From Gammaproteobacteria bacterium (lineage in GTDB: Bacteria > Pseudomonadota > Gammaproteobacteria > Pseudomonadales > Azotimanducaceae): a DNA stretch of 15,809 nucleotides. The translations under genes were made by a program, and so were the position numbers. The stretch covers positions 1 through 15,809 of the forward strand of contig PASO01000035.1 of the NCBI GenBank assembly GCA_002712135.1, in the 5' to 3' direction. This document shows positions 5,767 through 14,223 of this stretch, in pieces. Within the stretch, counting starts at the first letter, position 1. Each line of letters opens with the position of its first letter. The notes beneath the pieces are model-generated. The model was given only the letters and a program-made list of their open reading frames with translations, did not search any database and was not told the DNA's origin.

Positions 5767-8265
5767 GTGATTGACAGCAAACTACCCATTACTACCGTTC
5801 TCCCAGACATTATCAAGTGCCTGGAGGAGAGAGACGAGTTAGTGCTTCAGGCACCTCCCGGGGCCGGTAAAACAACCCTTGTTCCGTTAGCACTAATGGG
5901 ACAGTCCTGGCTTAGCGACAAGAAGATACTGTTGTTGGAGCCCCGGCGAGTTGCCGCTAGAAACGCTGCCTTCCGGATGGCGGATATGTTGGGTCAGAAA
6001 CCAGGCGGCTCGGTCGGATATCGGATGCGTCTGGATACCTGCGTTGGAGCCAGCACCGTTGTTGAAGTCATCACTGAGGGAATTCTTAACCGAATGCTGC
6101 AATCAGACCCTTCCCTTGAGGATATCGGCCTGATCATTTTCGATGAGTTCCATGAACGCAATCTTGAATCTGATCTGGCCCTCGCATTGACCCTCCAGGG
6201 TCGATCCATCTTCCGTGATGCAAACGCACCACTGAAAATACTCATCATGTCTGCAACGCTTGATGGAAAGCTAATTGCGGAACTATTGGATGACGCGCCA
6301 ATAATAGAAAGCTTAGGTAAGCAGTATTCTGTTGACCTCACCTACATTGGCGCCAAGAACACTCGAGATCCCATCGTTGATCGAACGATTCCGGTGGTCC
6401 TGCGTGCGCTTGAAGAAAATCCCGAGAGCAGCATCCTGGTTTTTCTTCCAGGCCAGGCAGAGATTCGAGGAGTAGCCGACAGACTAAAGAATAGTGATGC
6501 ACATATTCGTCCTCTGTACGGAAATTTGTCCATGGAAGAGCAACAACTGGCACTAATGCCAGAGGCCAGTGGTCGCAAAGTTGTGCTGGCAACTAACATT
6601 GCCGAGTCGAGTCTTACCATTGAAGATGTAGACGTGGTAATAGATAGCGGCCTTGCTCGAGAACCCCGTTTTGATCCCAATACAGGCATGACACGCCTGC
6701 AAACAATACACGTAGCCCGATCATCTACAACACAACGCGCCGGGCGCGCTGGTCGCTTATCACCTGGCCGTTGCTATCGGCTATGGTCGGAGGACCAGCA
6801 ACATCAACTCCCTGCCCAGTCGACACCGGAGATAATAAACGCCGATCTTGCTCCCGTTGTGCTACAGGTACTACATTGGGGCAATCCTGAAGACGTAAAG
6901 TGGCTGGATCAGCCTCCCAGTAGCAACTGGAATCAGGCACGCGAATTACTAAGTATGTTAGGCGCTATACAAACGGATAAGTCAAATAATAAAGATTCCC
7001 TTTCACCTCATGGCGAAGCAATGTTGGATGTGGCGGCTCACCCCCGAATCGCACATATGTTGTTATGCGCTGTCGGCGACAACAAAATGTTTCAATTGGC
7101 CATCCAGCTTGCGGCGATACTTTCGGACCGTGATCCATTTCGCGAGACGCCGGATATCGCGCACCGGATCGCCGTGCTGAATGAGAAAATACCCTGCCCT
7201 CCTCGCTACCGTGGCTGGCGAAGTAGAACAACTCAGCTCGCCAAAAAGTTTAGATCACAGCTCGCGGCCCAACAAATCGGCGCATCAGCAGGCAGTCAAT
7301 TATCGGAATCAGAAATGCTGGCTTACCTTATCGCATCAGCATATCCAGATCGAATTGCCAGACAACGTCATGCAGGTGGCTACCAGCTTGCCAACGGTCG
7401 TAGCGCAAATTTTGACCAATCCCACGGGATCGGCAAAGCAAAATGGTTAGCCGTCGCTGAAGTTGGTGGATACGCCCGGAATAAAGGAGATGTTATCTAC
7501 TCGGCTACACCGTTGGATGAGAACCTATTCCATACGCTACTCGCAGATCTCGTGAGGATAGCGGACGAAGCCAGATGGGACGACAAGGCATCTCGGTTCA
7601 TTGCAGAACAACAAAGCCGAATCGGCGCATTAGTCTTGGAAACAAAGAAGAGAGAACCAGACGCAGAGATGAAGCGAAACGCATTGCTGCAACTGGTGCG
7701 ACAAAAGGGATTGAACATGCTTCCCTGGACCGCAGATTGCCATCAATTTCGTGGCAGAATAGTACTACTTAAATCCATTAGCGGCCACGACTGGCCAGAT
7801 CTATCAGACAATGGTTTGTTAACAGATCTCGACACTTGGTTGGGCCCCTACCTCGACCCTATCAAGCACATCAGTGGATTCAAAAAGTTGGATCTTCTGC
7901 AAATTCTAAGGTCCTTATTGACTTACCAACAACTTAGCCAAATGGAAGGCCTCGCCCCCGAGAGACTATGCGTCCCGTCGGGTTCCAGGATCAAGATTGA
8001 CTACCGCGAGAATCCACCCGTACTTGCAGTCAAACTTCAGGAAATGTTCGGTGTCACTCAGACGCCAACAATCGCAGACGGTTCTGTTGAGTTACTGGTG
8101 CACTTGCTGTCGCCGGCGGGACGACCATTGCAGGTTACTCAGGATCTTGCTGGATTTTGGCGCAATGCCTATGTAGAGGTGAAAAAAGAAATGAAGGGTC
8201 GGTATCCGAAACATTCGTGGCCAGACGACCCGCTGTCCGCGATACCAACCCACAAGACACGCTAG
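5767..8265 (+). CDS. hrpB: ATP-dependent RNA helicase HrpB (DEAH family)
   Basis: 832 residues, normal for HrpB. In order: motif I APPGAGKTT (29-37), motif II DEFH (126-129; HrpB proteins typically have F in place of A), motif III SAT (162-164), FLPGQAEIRGVADRL (226-240), motif V region ATNIAESSLTIEDVDVVIDS (275-294) and motif VI QRAGRAGR (323-330). A helicase-associated domain and the HrpB-type C-terminal region follow. The start is GTG at 5767: the nearby ATG at 5765 runs straight into TGA, and the protein then opens LPITTVLPDII as the family does. No strong ribosome-binding site is seen, so coupling to hspQ 7 nt upstream is likely. The cellular role of HrpB is poorly defined; RNA remodelling is the general expectation. 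Its TAG stop overlaps that of the convergent small gene. Confidence 0.95.
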   Translation: MIDSKLPITTVLPDIIKCLEERDELVLQAPPGAGKTTLVPLALMGQSWLSDKKILLLEPRRVAARNAAFRMADMLGQKPGGSVGYRMRLDTCVGASTVVEVITEGILNRMLQSDPSLEDIGLIIFDEFHERNLESDLALALTLQGRSIFRDANAPLKILIMSATLDGKLIAELLDDAPIIESLGKQYSVDLTYIGAKNTRDPIVDRTIPVVLRALEENPESSILVFLPGQAEIRGVADRLKNSDAHIRPLYGNLSMEEQQLALMPEASGRKVVLATNIAESSLTIEDVDVVIDSGLAREPRFDPNTGMTRLQTIHVARSSTTQRAGRAGRLSPGRCYRLWSEDQQHQLPAQSTPEIINADLAPVVLQVLHWGNPEDVKWLDQPPSSNWNQARELLSMLGAIQTDKSNNKDSLSPHGEAMLDVAAHPRIAHMLLCAVGDNKMFQLAIQLAAILSDRDPFRETPDIAHRIAVLNEKIPCPPRYRGWRSRTTQLAKKFRSQLAAQQIGASAGSQLSESEMLAYLIASAYPDRIARQRHAGGYQLANGRSANFDQSHGIGKAKWLAVAEVGGYARNKGDVIYSATPLDENLFHTLLADLVRIADEARWDDKASRFIAEQQSRIGALVLETKKREPDAEMKRNALLQLVRQKGLNMLPWTADCHQFRGRIVLLKSISGHDWPDLSDNGLLTDLDTWLGPYLDPIKHISGFKKLDLLQILRSLLTYQQLSQMEGLAPERLCVPSGSRIKIDYRENPPVLAVKLQEMFGVTQTPTIADGSVELLVHLLSPAGRPLQVTQDLAGFWRNAYVEVKKEMKGRYPKHSWPDDPLSAIPTHKTR

Positions 8266-8444
8266 CGTTTTTGAGCTTGCCCTAGCGCGATGTTTTTCGT
8301 GCCTTTGGAGCTATCCACGCCACTGACGCCATTGGGGATTTGCGTAATTTTCTTCCCTGATGCGAGAAATGCCTTCACATCTTCCTCAAGACTTTCTCGA
8401 AGTTCTCGTGTGGTGGGTCCAGATTGTTTTGATTTTGTAGCCAT
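8262..8444 (-). CDS. Small conserved-looking hypothetical protein, 60 residues
   Basis: Starts at ATG 8444-8442 behind a good AGGAG five nt upstream. The product is basic overall, with an N-terminal hydrophilic segment, a helix-like stretch ELRESLEEDVKAFLASGKKI (14-33), then TQIPNGVSGVDS and a basic tail. The pattern 'L..DV.AFL..G.KI..IP.GVSG' recalls short uncharacterised gammaproteobacterial proteins, but I cannot name a function. No signal peptide or membrane segment is present. The TAG stop (8264-8262) overlaps the hrpB TAG in the four-base palindrome CTAG, so the two genes converge with no room for a terminator. The slyD remnant lies 24 nt upstream on the same strand. Confidence 0.75.
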   Translation of the reverse strand: MATKSKQSGPTTRELRESLEEDVKAFLASGKKITQIPNGVSGVDSSKGTKNIALGQAQKR

Positions 8445-8468
8445 ATCTACTCCTAGTTACTATGTTCT

Positions 8469-8689
8469 TTAATGTACGTGACTGTGATCGATCTCTTCCG
8501 GAGAAATCACGCCAGTTAACTCATCACCCCCTACTCGCCCTCAAGCTTACGCTCCAAGCCAGGAATCAAATGCCCAGGACCATGCAGATACGTCAAGGGA
8601 TCCTGACCGGTCAAAGAGTCTATTTCTTCGCCCGCGTCATCTCTCAATACGTAATGCATCGACACGACGGCATGCGTGCCAATCTTCAT
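8469..8689 (-). pseudogene. slyD: slyD remnant (FKBP-type peptidyl-prolyl isomerase), frameshifted and truncated
   Basis: From ATG 8689 the frame reads a clear SlyD N-terminus: MKIGTHAVVSMHYVLRDDAG, then DSLTGQDPLTYLHGPGHLIPGLERKLEGE (the FKBP ligand-site region HGPGHLIPGLE is intact). It meets TAG at 8533-8531. Skipping five nucleotides (TAGGG) after LEGE restores the family continuation GDELTGVISPEE in another frame, so one nucleotide has been lost. Similarity then stops, and the frame ends at TAA 8471-8469. Family members run to roughly 150-190 residues; about 73 are left, with the insert-in-flap and metal-binding tail gone. A sequencing error could explain the frameshift but not the missing second half. 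The 52-residue first part may still be expressed. Confidence 0.82.
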
Positions 8690-8840
8690 TCTCGCTTTCT
8701 TTAAAATTGTAAACATCAGGCAAATCAATTGCTAACGCTGGCCCGAGAAGAAGATCGAAAGTCTATCGAGAGAACTAGCTTGTCAAAAATACCAAAAGGC
8801 TGGAAATCATAGCGTATTCGGGCCCCAATAGCGACGAAGC

Positions 8841-10211
8841 CTACCCTGACAGAGAGCGGATTAACGGCTCATTTCCGTACACATACCAAAGTCGACCACA
8901 TAACAGCACCGCTGCAATACCAAGGCAAACGCTCAATCCAATCCAGAAACCATAGACACCCATGGGTTCGCCTACCCAACCGAAGCCCAGAGTACATTGG
9001 AGAGGTAATCCCACAACCCAATAGCTAAACAGCGCAATTATCATAGGCACTCGCGTGTCTTTAAAGCCCCTCAAGCAGCCAATTGCACCGGTCTGTGCAG
9101 CATCGAAGGTCATGAAGAACACCACAAACAGCACGAGTACCACTGATAGTTTACGCACCGCAGGGTCGGTGGTGAATATCGCCACAACGTGTTCCCGGAA
9201 CATGAGAACAAATAAGGCGCCAACAATTGCAAACAGGACCGTCATACTCAACGCAATCCCGGCAGTAGTTCCGGCTCCTTTGATCTCGCCCGCACCCACC
9301 CGAAATCCAATGCGAATTGTTGAACCATGGCCCAATGCCAGCGGCAGCATAAACATAAACCCTGCAATGGACATCGCGATATTGTGTGAAGCTACGACCT
9401 CGGCACCATAACGACCCAGCAATAAGGTCGTAAGCGAGAAGATACCCACCTCTGCAAACAACGTGAGGCCGATGGGAAAACCAATAATCAACAGCGACTT
9501 AATACGACTCCACTCTGGCCAGGAGAACTTACCCATCCAATTAGTGTCGTCAAAACGTTTGCGTGTAACCACGAAAAGAATTAGTAGTAACTGCGTCCAC
9601 ATCAGAATCGCATGAGCGACCCCACAACCAACGCCACCCAGTTCCGGTAGACCAAAGTGACCATATATCAATACGTAATTGAGAGGGATCTTCAGGGCAA
9701 GTGCAGTCGCTGCAATCAATAATGCCGCCCGCGTAAAACCGATACCATCGCAAAGGTAGCGAAGGCAAAAGAAGCAGGCCACGGCAGGGAAACCACACGC
9801 AGTCATACTCAAATACTCTATCGACACAATTGCGGATGCGGGATCAACATCTGCCAGCCGATAAAGCGGAGCGACATTGAAAAGTACCAACGATCCCAGG
9901 AGCCCACCTAAAAACGCCACCCATAATCCCTGGCGAATCACTTCACCAATCTCGGTGTAATTCTTTGCACCATTAAGCTGCGCAACCGTCGGCGTAACTG
10001 CCTGAATGACACCCATCATTAGTATCAGGACCGGCCACATAACGCTGCTACCCAAAGCAACTCCTGCCAGATCAACCGAGCTGTAGCGCCCGGTCATAAT
10101 GACATCGGTAATATTCATGCCCATCTGGAATAGCTGGGCACCCATTAGCGGCAGCGCCAATTGTAATAACTGACGCGCTTCTTTCTTTATGACGCCCGAG
10201 AATTCAGACAA
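8841..10211 (-). CDS. MATE-family multidrug/Na+ (or H+) antiporter
   Basis: 456 residues, the usual NorM-like length, with about 12 hydrophobic segments in two similar halves. Features are LLQLALPLMGAQLFQMGMNI (15-34) followed by TDVIMTGRYSSVDLAGVALG at the start of the first half. The second half opens with IIGFPIGLTLFAEVGIFSLT, then GHGSTIRIGFRVGAGEIKGA, the family's typical amphipathic stretch. The protein would export organic cations or other toxic molecules across the inner membrane using a Na+ or H+ gradient. The apparent start is TTG at 10211, with no convincing ribosome-binding site; a slightly upstream CTG is possible. It lies 44 nt after the LLM oxidoreductase gene on the same strand and may belong to the hyi-LLM transcript, perhaps exporting a pathway metabolite. 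Confidence 0.93.
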   Translation of the reverse strand: MSEFSGVIKKEARQLLQLALPLMGAQLFQMGMNITDVIMTGRYSSVDLAGVALGSSVMWPVLILMMGVIQAVTPTVAQLNGAKNYTEIGEVIRQGLWVAFLGGLLGSLVLFNVAPLYRLADVDPASAIVSIEYLSMTACGFPAVACFFCLRYLCDGIGFTRAALLIAATALALKIPLNYVLIYGHFGLPELGGVGCGVAHAILMWTQLLLILFVVTRKRFDDTNWMGKFSWPEWSRIKSLLIIGFPIGLTLFAEVGIFSLTTLLLGRYGAEVVASHNIAMSIAGFMFMLPLALGHGSTIRIGFRVGAGEIKGAGTTAGIALSMTVLFAIVGALFVLMFREHVVAIFTTDPAVRKLSVVLVLFVVFFMTFDAAQTGAIGCLRGFKDTRVPMIIALFSYWVVGLPLQCTLGFGWVGEPMGVYGFWIGLSVCLGIAAVLLCGRLWYVYGNEPLIRSLSG

Positions 10212-10255
10212 ATAGTTCAGTGTATCGGTAGTGTAGTACTTTTTTCTGCAACCCT

Positions 10256-11179
10256 TTAGGAGAACACGCTGAGGATTTCTTCATCGAAACGGACGAATTC
10301 ATCCGGGTCATCAGTCAGCATGCCCCCAAAAATGATCTCATCCACTCCCGCGTTCACAATTTCACCAACACGATCAATGATGAAGTTTTTAGGACCAATG
10401 GCTGACCCTTCTTTCAGATTTCGAAATGCTCGAAATTCCTCAACGGCCTCTTTATCATCAGACAGGAGAGTCGGCATTAGAAGCGTTTTCCTGATTTCAC
10501 CAATATCCCGTCCCACGTCTTCGCAGTGGGCCTCCAATATCGCTAGCCTGGAGTGAAAGTACTCCGCAGTCATCGGACTCGCCCAACCATCCATGTTCAT
10601 TACATCACCGTATCTGGCAAGTGTTCGTAGGGTTCTTTTTGGACCAGTTCCTCCAATCATAATCGGGATTGGATCACCGTAACTTCCCGGGGATAAGGGC
10701 GCGTTATCCACGTGATAGTACTGACCGTTAAACGTCACCGGTCCACCGGTATGTATCATTTGACGAATAAGATTGGCTGCTTCTTCAAGCCGATCCTGAC
10801 GTTCCTTCATAGATGGAAATTGCCAGCCATAGGCTACATGTTCCCTCTCAAACCAACCGGCACCAAGTGAAATACAGAATCGACCTTTCGAAATATGGTC
10901 TACAGTCGCCGCCATCTTGGCCACCAGCGCTGGATTGCGATACGGAGTCCCAAGCACCAGATGTCCAATGCGGAGTGTCTCGGTAAATCCCGCTACTGCT
11001 GCTGCCACCGTAAATCCCTCATGGGCAGTGAGTGGCTCATCTTCAGGGCGACCCGGTGGCGGCAAGAAATGATCTGCAAACCACACGCTGTCCCATTGGC
11101 CACGCTCCATACGCTCCACGACGGCCTTCATTTCGTCCCAGGTATTCCGATAACAAGTGACTTGAGCACCAAACTTCAT
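10256..11179 (-). CDS. LLM-class (luciferase-like, possibly F420-dependent) oxidoreductase
   Basis: 307 residues forming a luciferase-like TIM barrel. Visible motifs: WDSVWFADHFLPPPG (29-43), LRIGHLVLGTPYRNPALVAK (69-88), ISKGRFCISLGAGWFEREHV (96-115) and IPIMIGGTGPKRTLRTLARY (about 171-190), all typical of bacterial LLM flavin or F420 enzymes. The start ATG 11179 has AGGGAAGAG seven nt upstream. The family includes F420-dependent dehydrogenases and reductases and FMNH2 monooxygenases; cofactor and substrate cannot be read from sequence alone. It lies 62 nt downstream of the hydroxypyruvate-isomerase-like gene and 44 nt upstream of the MATE gene, in a probable leftward operon. A second, distantly related LLM enzyme is encoded at 14224-15228. 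Confidence 0.9.
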   Translation of the reverse strand: MKFGAQVTCYRNTWDEMKAVVERMERGQWDSVWFADHFLPPPGRPEDEPLTAHEGFTVAAAVAGFTETLRIGHLVLGTPYRNPALVAKMAATVDHISKGRFCISLGAGWFEREHVAYGWQFPSMKERQDRLEEAANLIRQMIHTGGPVTFNGQYYHVDNAPLSPGSYGDPIPIMIGGTGPKRTLRTLARYGDVMNMDGWASPMTAEYFHSRLAILEAHCEDVGRDIGEIRKTLLMPTLLSDDKEAVEEFRAFRNLKEGSAIGPKNFIIDRVGEIVNAGVDEIIFGGMLTDDPDEFVRFDEEILSVFS

Positions 11180-11241
11180 ATTATTATCTCTTCCCTACGA
11201 GTGAGCATGAAGAATACATGAGAAATGCACTCACATCAGCG

Positions 11242-12030
11242 CTAATCGGTCCCCAAGCCGTAAGACCTGCCCCAGACCAATCCTTCTTTCGTCGTGGTTT
11301 TAGGTCGGTATTCGCAACCAACCCAACCGTCGTAACCCATGTCATCGAGCAAGTCGAATAAAAAATGCAAGTTGACCTCACCGTGTTGAGGTTCATGTCT
11401 CCCCGGCACACTGGAAAACTGAATGTGACCAATATCATTGAAAATCTCACCCAGACCCGCAGCCAGGTTACCCTGCGATATCTGAAGGTGATAAAAGTCG
11501 TATTGCAGCTTTACGTTCTCTCGATCGATCTGATCAATTAACGTTTTTGCTTCCGTGGAACTCGAATATAGGTAACCAGGCAGATCAACGTGATTGAGGG
11601 GTTCCAGATTCAAACGGATACTATGTTTTTCAGCCTGGGCCGCAGCACGCTGCAGATTGCTGACCAGAACCTCGCAGCATTCGCCCTTGGACACTCCCTC
11701 CGGTATAACCCCAGCCATCACATGAATCATGGAAATATCAAGCTCAACGGCATATGACATAGATAGTGCGAAGGCCTCCTCAAAGTCTCGTTCCCGCCCC
11801 GGTAGCCCTGCTAACCCGCGTTCGCCATTACGTACATTACCCATTGGGGTATTCAACAGAATCATCTGCAATTCATTACTACGAAGCCAGCTTGAGAGGT
11901 CCACAATCGACTCACTATACGGTTGCAGCAGCTCAATCGCGGTGAATCCATCACGACGGGCCTGGCCAAAACGATCAGGCAGATCAAACTCAGGATACAT
12001 CATAGAGAGATTGGCGGCGAAGCGCGGCAT
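11242..12030 (-). CDS. hyi: Hydroxypyruvate isomerase-like TIM-barrel protein (sugar phosphate isomerase/epimerase superfamily)
   Basis: 262 residues, close to E. coli Hyi/OtnI (about 258). Motifs in order: FAANLSMMYPEFDLPDRFGQ (4-23), NLEPLNHVDLPGYL (141-154), QYDFYHLQI (176-184), HIQFSSVPGRHEPQHGEVN (202-220) and VGCEYRP (237-243). Glu143 and Glu240 line up with the paired catalytic glutamates of this family. Family members isomerise hydroxypyruvate to tartronate semialdehyde, or 2-oxo-tetronate phosphates. With a TPP enzyme, GMC oxidase and LLM oxidoreductases nearby, a related alpha-hydroxy/oxo acid may be the real substrate. The start ATG 12030 has no strong ribosome-binding site. It diverges from the GMC gene across 103 nt. 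The name is family-level; activity is not proved. Confidence 0.78.
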   Translation of the reverse strand: MPRFAANLSMMYPEFDLPDRFGQARRDGFTAIELLQPYSESIVDLSSWLRSNELQMILLNTPMGNVRNGERGLAGLPGRERDFEEAFALSMSYAVELDISMIHVMAGVIPEGVSKGECCEVLVSNLQRAAAQAEKHSIRLNLEPLNHVDLPGYLYSSSTEAKTLIDQIDRENVKLQYDFYHLQISQGNLAAGLGEIFNDIGHIQFSSVPGRHEPQHGEVNLHFLFDLLDDMGYDGWVGCEYRPKTTTKEGLVWGRSYGLGTD

Positions 12031-12106
12031 CTGGTTAGTCCGGAATTTAGCGCTGCTATAGTAACCAGATCAGCTGTTTGCTAACAACTCAATCGTCACC
12101 TATTCT
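12029..12106. promoter_or_regulatory. Divergent hyi/GMC promoter region with a 9-bp inverted repeat
   Basis: ATCTGGTTA (12029-12037) and TAACCAGAT (12062-12070) form a perfect 9-bp inverted repeat with centres 33 bp apart, about three helical turns. Rightward, TTGCTA (12078-12083), a 17-nt spacer and TATTCT (12101-12106) make a fair promoter for the GMC gene. Leftward, TTGTTA, an 18-nt spacer and TACTAT make one for hyi, with its -10 overlapping the right repeat arm. The layout fits an operator for a shared regulator, but no regulator gene is in the window. Confidence 0.42.
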
Positions 12107-12133
12107 TCGTGAGCTCGAATGTAAGGATGACCA

Positions 12134-13735
12134 ATGACGGAAGATCATGTAGACGTATTAATCATCGGTGCCGGTGCATCCGGGGCTGCGATCGCCTGGA
12201 GTCTCGCCGAAACCAAAATGCGAATTGTCTGTCTCGAGCAGGGTGACTGGATGAATCCCCACGACTACCCCAGTGCCCACATGGACTGGGAGTCCCGCGC
12301 ATCGGGTCCCTTTAGCTTTGACCCAAACGTCCGCGGACGAACTACTGACTATCCCGTCAACAACGCAAACTCCCCCATCTCCGTGGCAAACTTCAATGGT
12401 GTCGGTGGCGGAACTATCCTTTACGCAGGCCATTTTCCGCGTTTTCACCCATCTGATTTTCGCGTAAAAACGCTCGATGGTGTCGCTGAAGATTGGCCTG
12501 TCGACTACGAAACACTGACACCTTACTACGACCAGAACGACCGCATGATGGGCGTCTCAGGTTTGGAAGGCGATCCTGCCTATCCACCTAAGCCCTCGAT
12601 CATGCCGCCTGTACCGCTGAGTAAATCCGGCACTATGCTGGCAAAAGGTTTTAATAAACTCGGGTGGCACTGGTGGCCATCCGACAGTGCCGTCGCAACC
12701 CAGCAATACGATGGTCGTGACCAGTGTATCAATCTTGGGGCATGTATTACCGGCTGCGCCCAGGGTGCCAAGGCAAGTACCGACATTACCTATTGGCCCC
12801 ATGCTATCCGCGCCGGGGTTGAACTGCGCACTCGATGTCGAGTGCGAGAAATTACCGTACGTGAAGATGGTATGGCCGGTGGTGCTATTTACTATGACGC
12901 AGAGGGCACGGAACAACAAATCAGCGCTGAGGTTGTGGTTGTCGCCTGCAATGGCATCGGCACACCACGACTATTGCTGAACTCAAAGTCGAACCTGTTC
13001 CCCGATGGGCTGGTCAATAGTAGCGGTCTGGTTGGAAAAAACCTGATGTTTCATCCCTACTCTTTCATTTACGGAACTTTCGATACCGAACTCGATGGTC
13101 CCCGCGGGCCCAGCAACTGTATCTGGAGTCAGGAGTTCTACGAAACTGATCTTTCCAGAGGTTTCACCAGAGGCTTCACCTATGAAATTGTTCGCGGCCT
13201 AGGGCCGGCAACTAACGCCGCCACCCAAATGGTTTCGGGCCAGATTGCCTGGGGCAAAGACCACCACACGTCCGCTCGCCGTGTTCTTAATCAGACAACT
13301 GGTATGGTCGGCATCTGCGAGGACCTACCGGACGAACGCAACCGGGTGACTCTTGATCCGGAACTAAAAGATCCCGATGGGATTCCTGCACCAAAGCTGG
13401 ACTACACCTTGAGCGAGAACAGCCGGAAGATGCTTGAGTTCTCAATCGCCCGTGCGACGGAGATTCTAGAGGCTGCCGGTGGACATGATATTGAATCAAT
13501 GGGACCGATGCCCGCCGGAGGCTGGCACCTTATGGGTACTGCCCGTATGGGAACCGACCCGGCAACATCAGTGGTCAACGAATGGGGGCGCTGCCACGAC
13601 GTCAAGAATCTCTTTATCGTCGACGGCAGTATTTTCGTCACCAGTGCCGGGGTAAATCCCACGCGCACCATTCAGGCACTGGCACTTTACGTGGCGGATT
13701 CAATGAAACAGCGTCTTGCTAACCTATTTGACTAG
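12134..13735 (+). CDS. GMC-family FAD-dependent oxidoreductase (gluconate 2-dehydrogenase large-subunit type)
   Basis: 533 residues. An N-terminal FAD-binding Rossmann motif VDVLIIGAGASGAAIAWSLA lies at 6-25, and GVGGGTILYAGHFPRFHPSD is the second flavin segment. The C-terminal GMC domain has GGWHLMGTARMGTDP (462-476) and IVDGSIFVTSAGVNPTRTIQ; His465 and Asn508 are the likely active-site pair. Cys198-x5-Cys204-x3-Cys208 in DQCINLGACITGCAQGAKAS is typical of the membrane-linked alcohol/gluconate dehydrogenase branch. The protein would oxidise an alcohol or polyol group to a carbonyl and pass electrons to a quinone or cytochrome partner. There is no signal peptide; family members can be exported with a Tat-bearing partner. 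AAGGA stands six nt before the ATG. The next gene, 9 nt downstream, is the probable small subunit. Confidence 0.93.
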   Translation: MTEDHVDVLIIGAGASGAAIAWSLAETKMRIVCLEQGDWMNPHDYPSAHMDWESRASGPFSFDPNVRGRTTDYPVNNANSPISVANFNGVGGGTILYAGHFPRFHPSDFRVKTLDGVAEDWPVDYETLTPYYDQNDRMMGVSGLEGDPAYPPKPSIMPPVPLSKSGTMLAKGFNKLGWHWWPSDSAVATQQYDGRDQCINLGACITGCAQGAKASTDITYWPHAIRAGVELRTRCRVREITVREDGMAGGAIYYDAEGTEQQISAEVVVVACNGIGTPRLLLNSKSNLFPDGLVNSSGLVGKNLMFHPYSFIYGTFDTELDGPRGPSNCIWSQEFYETDLSRGFTRGFTYEIVRGLGPATNAATQMVSGQIAWGKDHHTSARRVLNQTTGMVGICEDLPDERNRVTLDPELKDPDGIPAPKLDYTLSENSRKMLEFSIARATEILEAAGGHDIESMGPMPAGGWHLMGTARMGTDPATSVVNEWGRCHDVKNLFIVDGSIFVTSAGVNPTRTIQALALYVADSMKQRLANLFD

Positions 13736-13744
13736 GGGAAAACC

Positions 13745-14203
13745 ATGAGTGATTTAATTGGCAGTAGCAATCCCTTATCCGACGAGCATAAAAAAGTGCT
13801 TCGAAAAATCGCTGGACTTCTGATCCCGCCTAGCGATGAGCACAACCTGCCGGGCGCTGACGACGACAATATATTTGCGAACGCACTGGTACTTGCGCAG
13901 TCTAACGCGACCGAGATCACCCGTAGTCTTGACGCACTTGAAGCAAGGGCTAATGAACGGGAGGGAAGTTCTTTTATCGGCCTGGACCTGGATGCACAAA
14001 CCGCCGTACTCGAAGATATATTCGGTCTACTGGAACCAGTAGTACGTCGCATTACGAGTGCCTACTACCAGGATGCGCGAGTCCTGGAGTCAATCAACCT
14101 CAAGAGTACACCGCCATTTCCAGATGGACATGAAGTTGAGGTCGGTGACTGGTCGTTGCTGGATCCGGTAAAAGCGCGAGCGCCGTTTTATCGCAAGGTT
14201 TGA
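13745..14203 (+). CDS. Probable small partner subunit of the GMC dehydrogenase (gluconate 2-dehydrogenase subunit 3-like)
   Basis: 152 residues, acidic and largely helical. It starts at ATG 13745 with AGGGG six nt upstream, 9 nt after the GMC stop. Near the N-terminus LSDEHKKVLRKIAGLLIPPSDEHNLPGADD resembles the opening of gluconate 2-dehydrogenase subunit 3-type proteins, where the helix is followed by 'iPP' and a Gly-Ala-Asp turn. The C-terminus ends DPVKARAPFYRKV. No Tat twin-arginine signal is visible, unlike many relatives, and no cofactor motif. The tight spacing strongly suggests a complex with the GMC protein, probably for folding or electron transfer. The family call is from pattern only. 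Confidence 0.7.
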   Translation: MSDLIGSSNPLSDEHKKVLRKIAGLLIPPSDEHNLPGADDDNIFANALVLAQSNATEITRSLDALEARANEREGSSFIGLDLDAQTAVLEDIFGLLEPVVRRITSAYYQDARVLESINLKSTPPFPDGHEVEVGDWSLLDPVKARAPFYRKV

Positions 14204-14223
14204 AGGTCCATTAGGTCTGTAAT

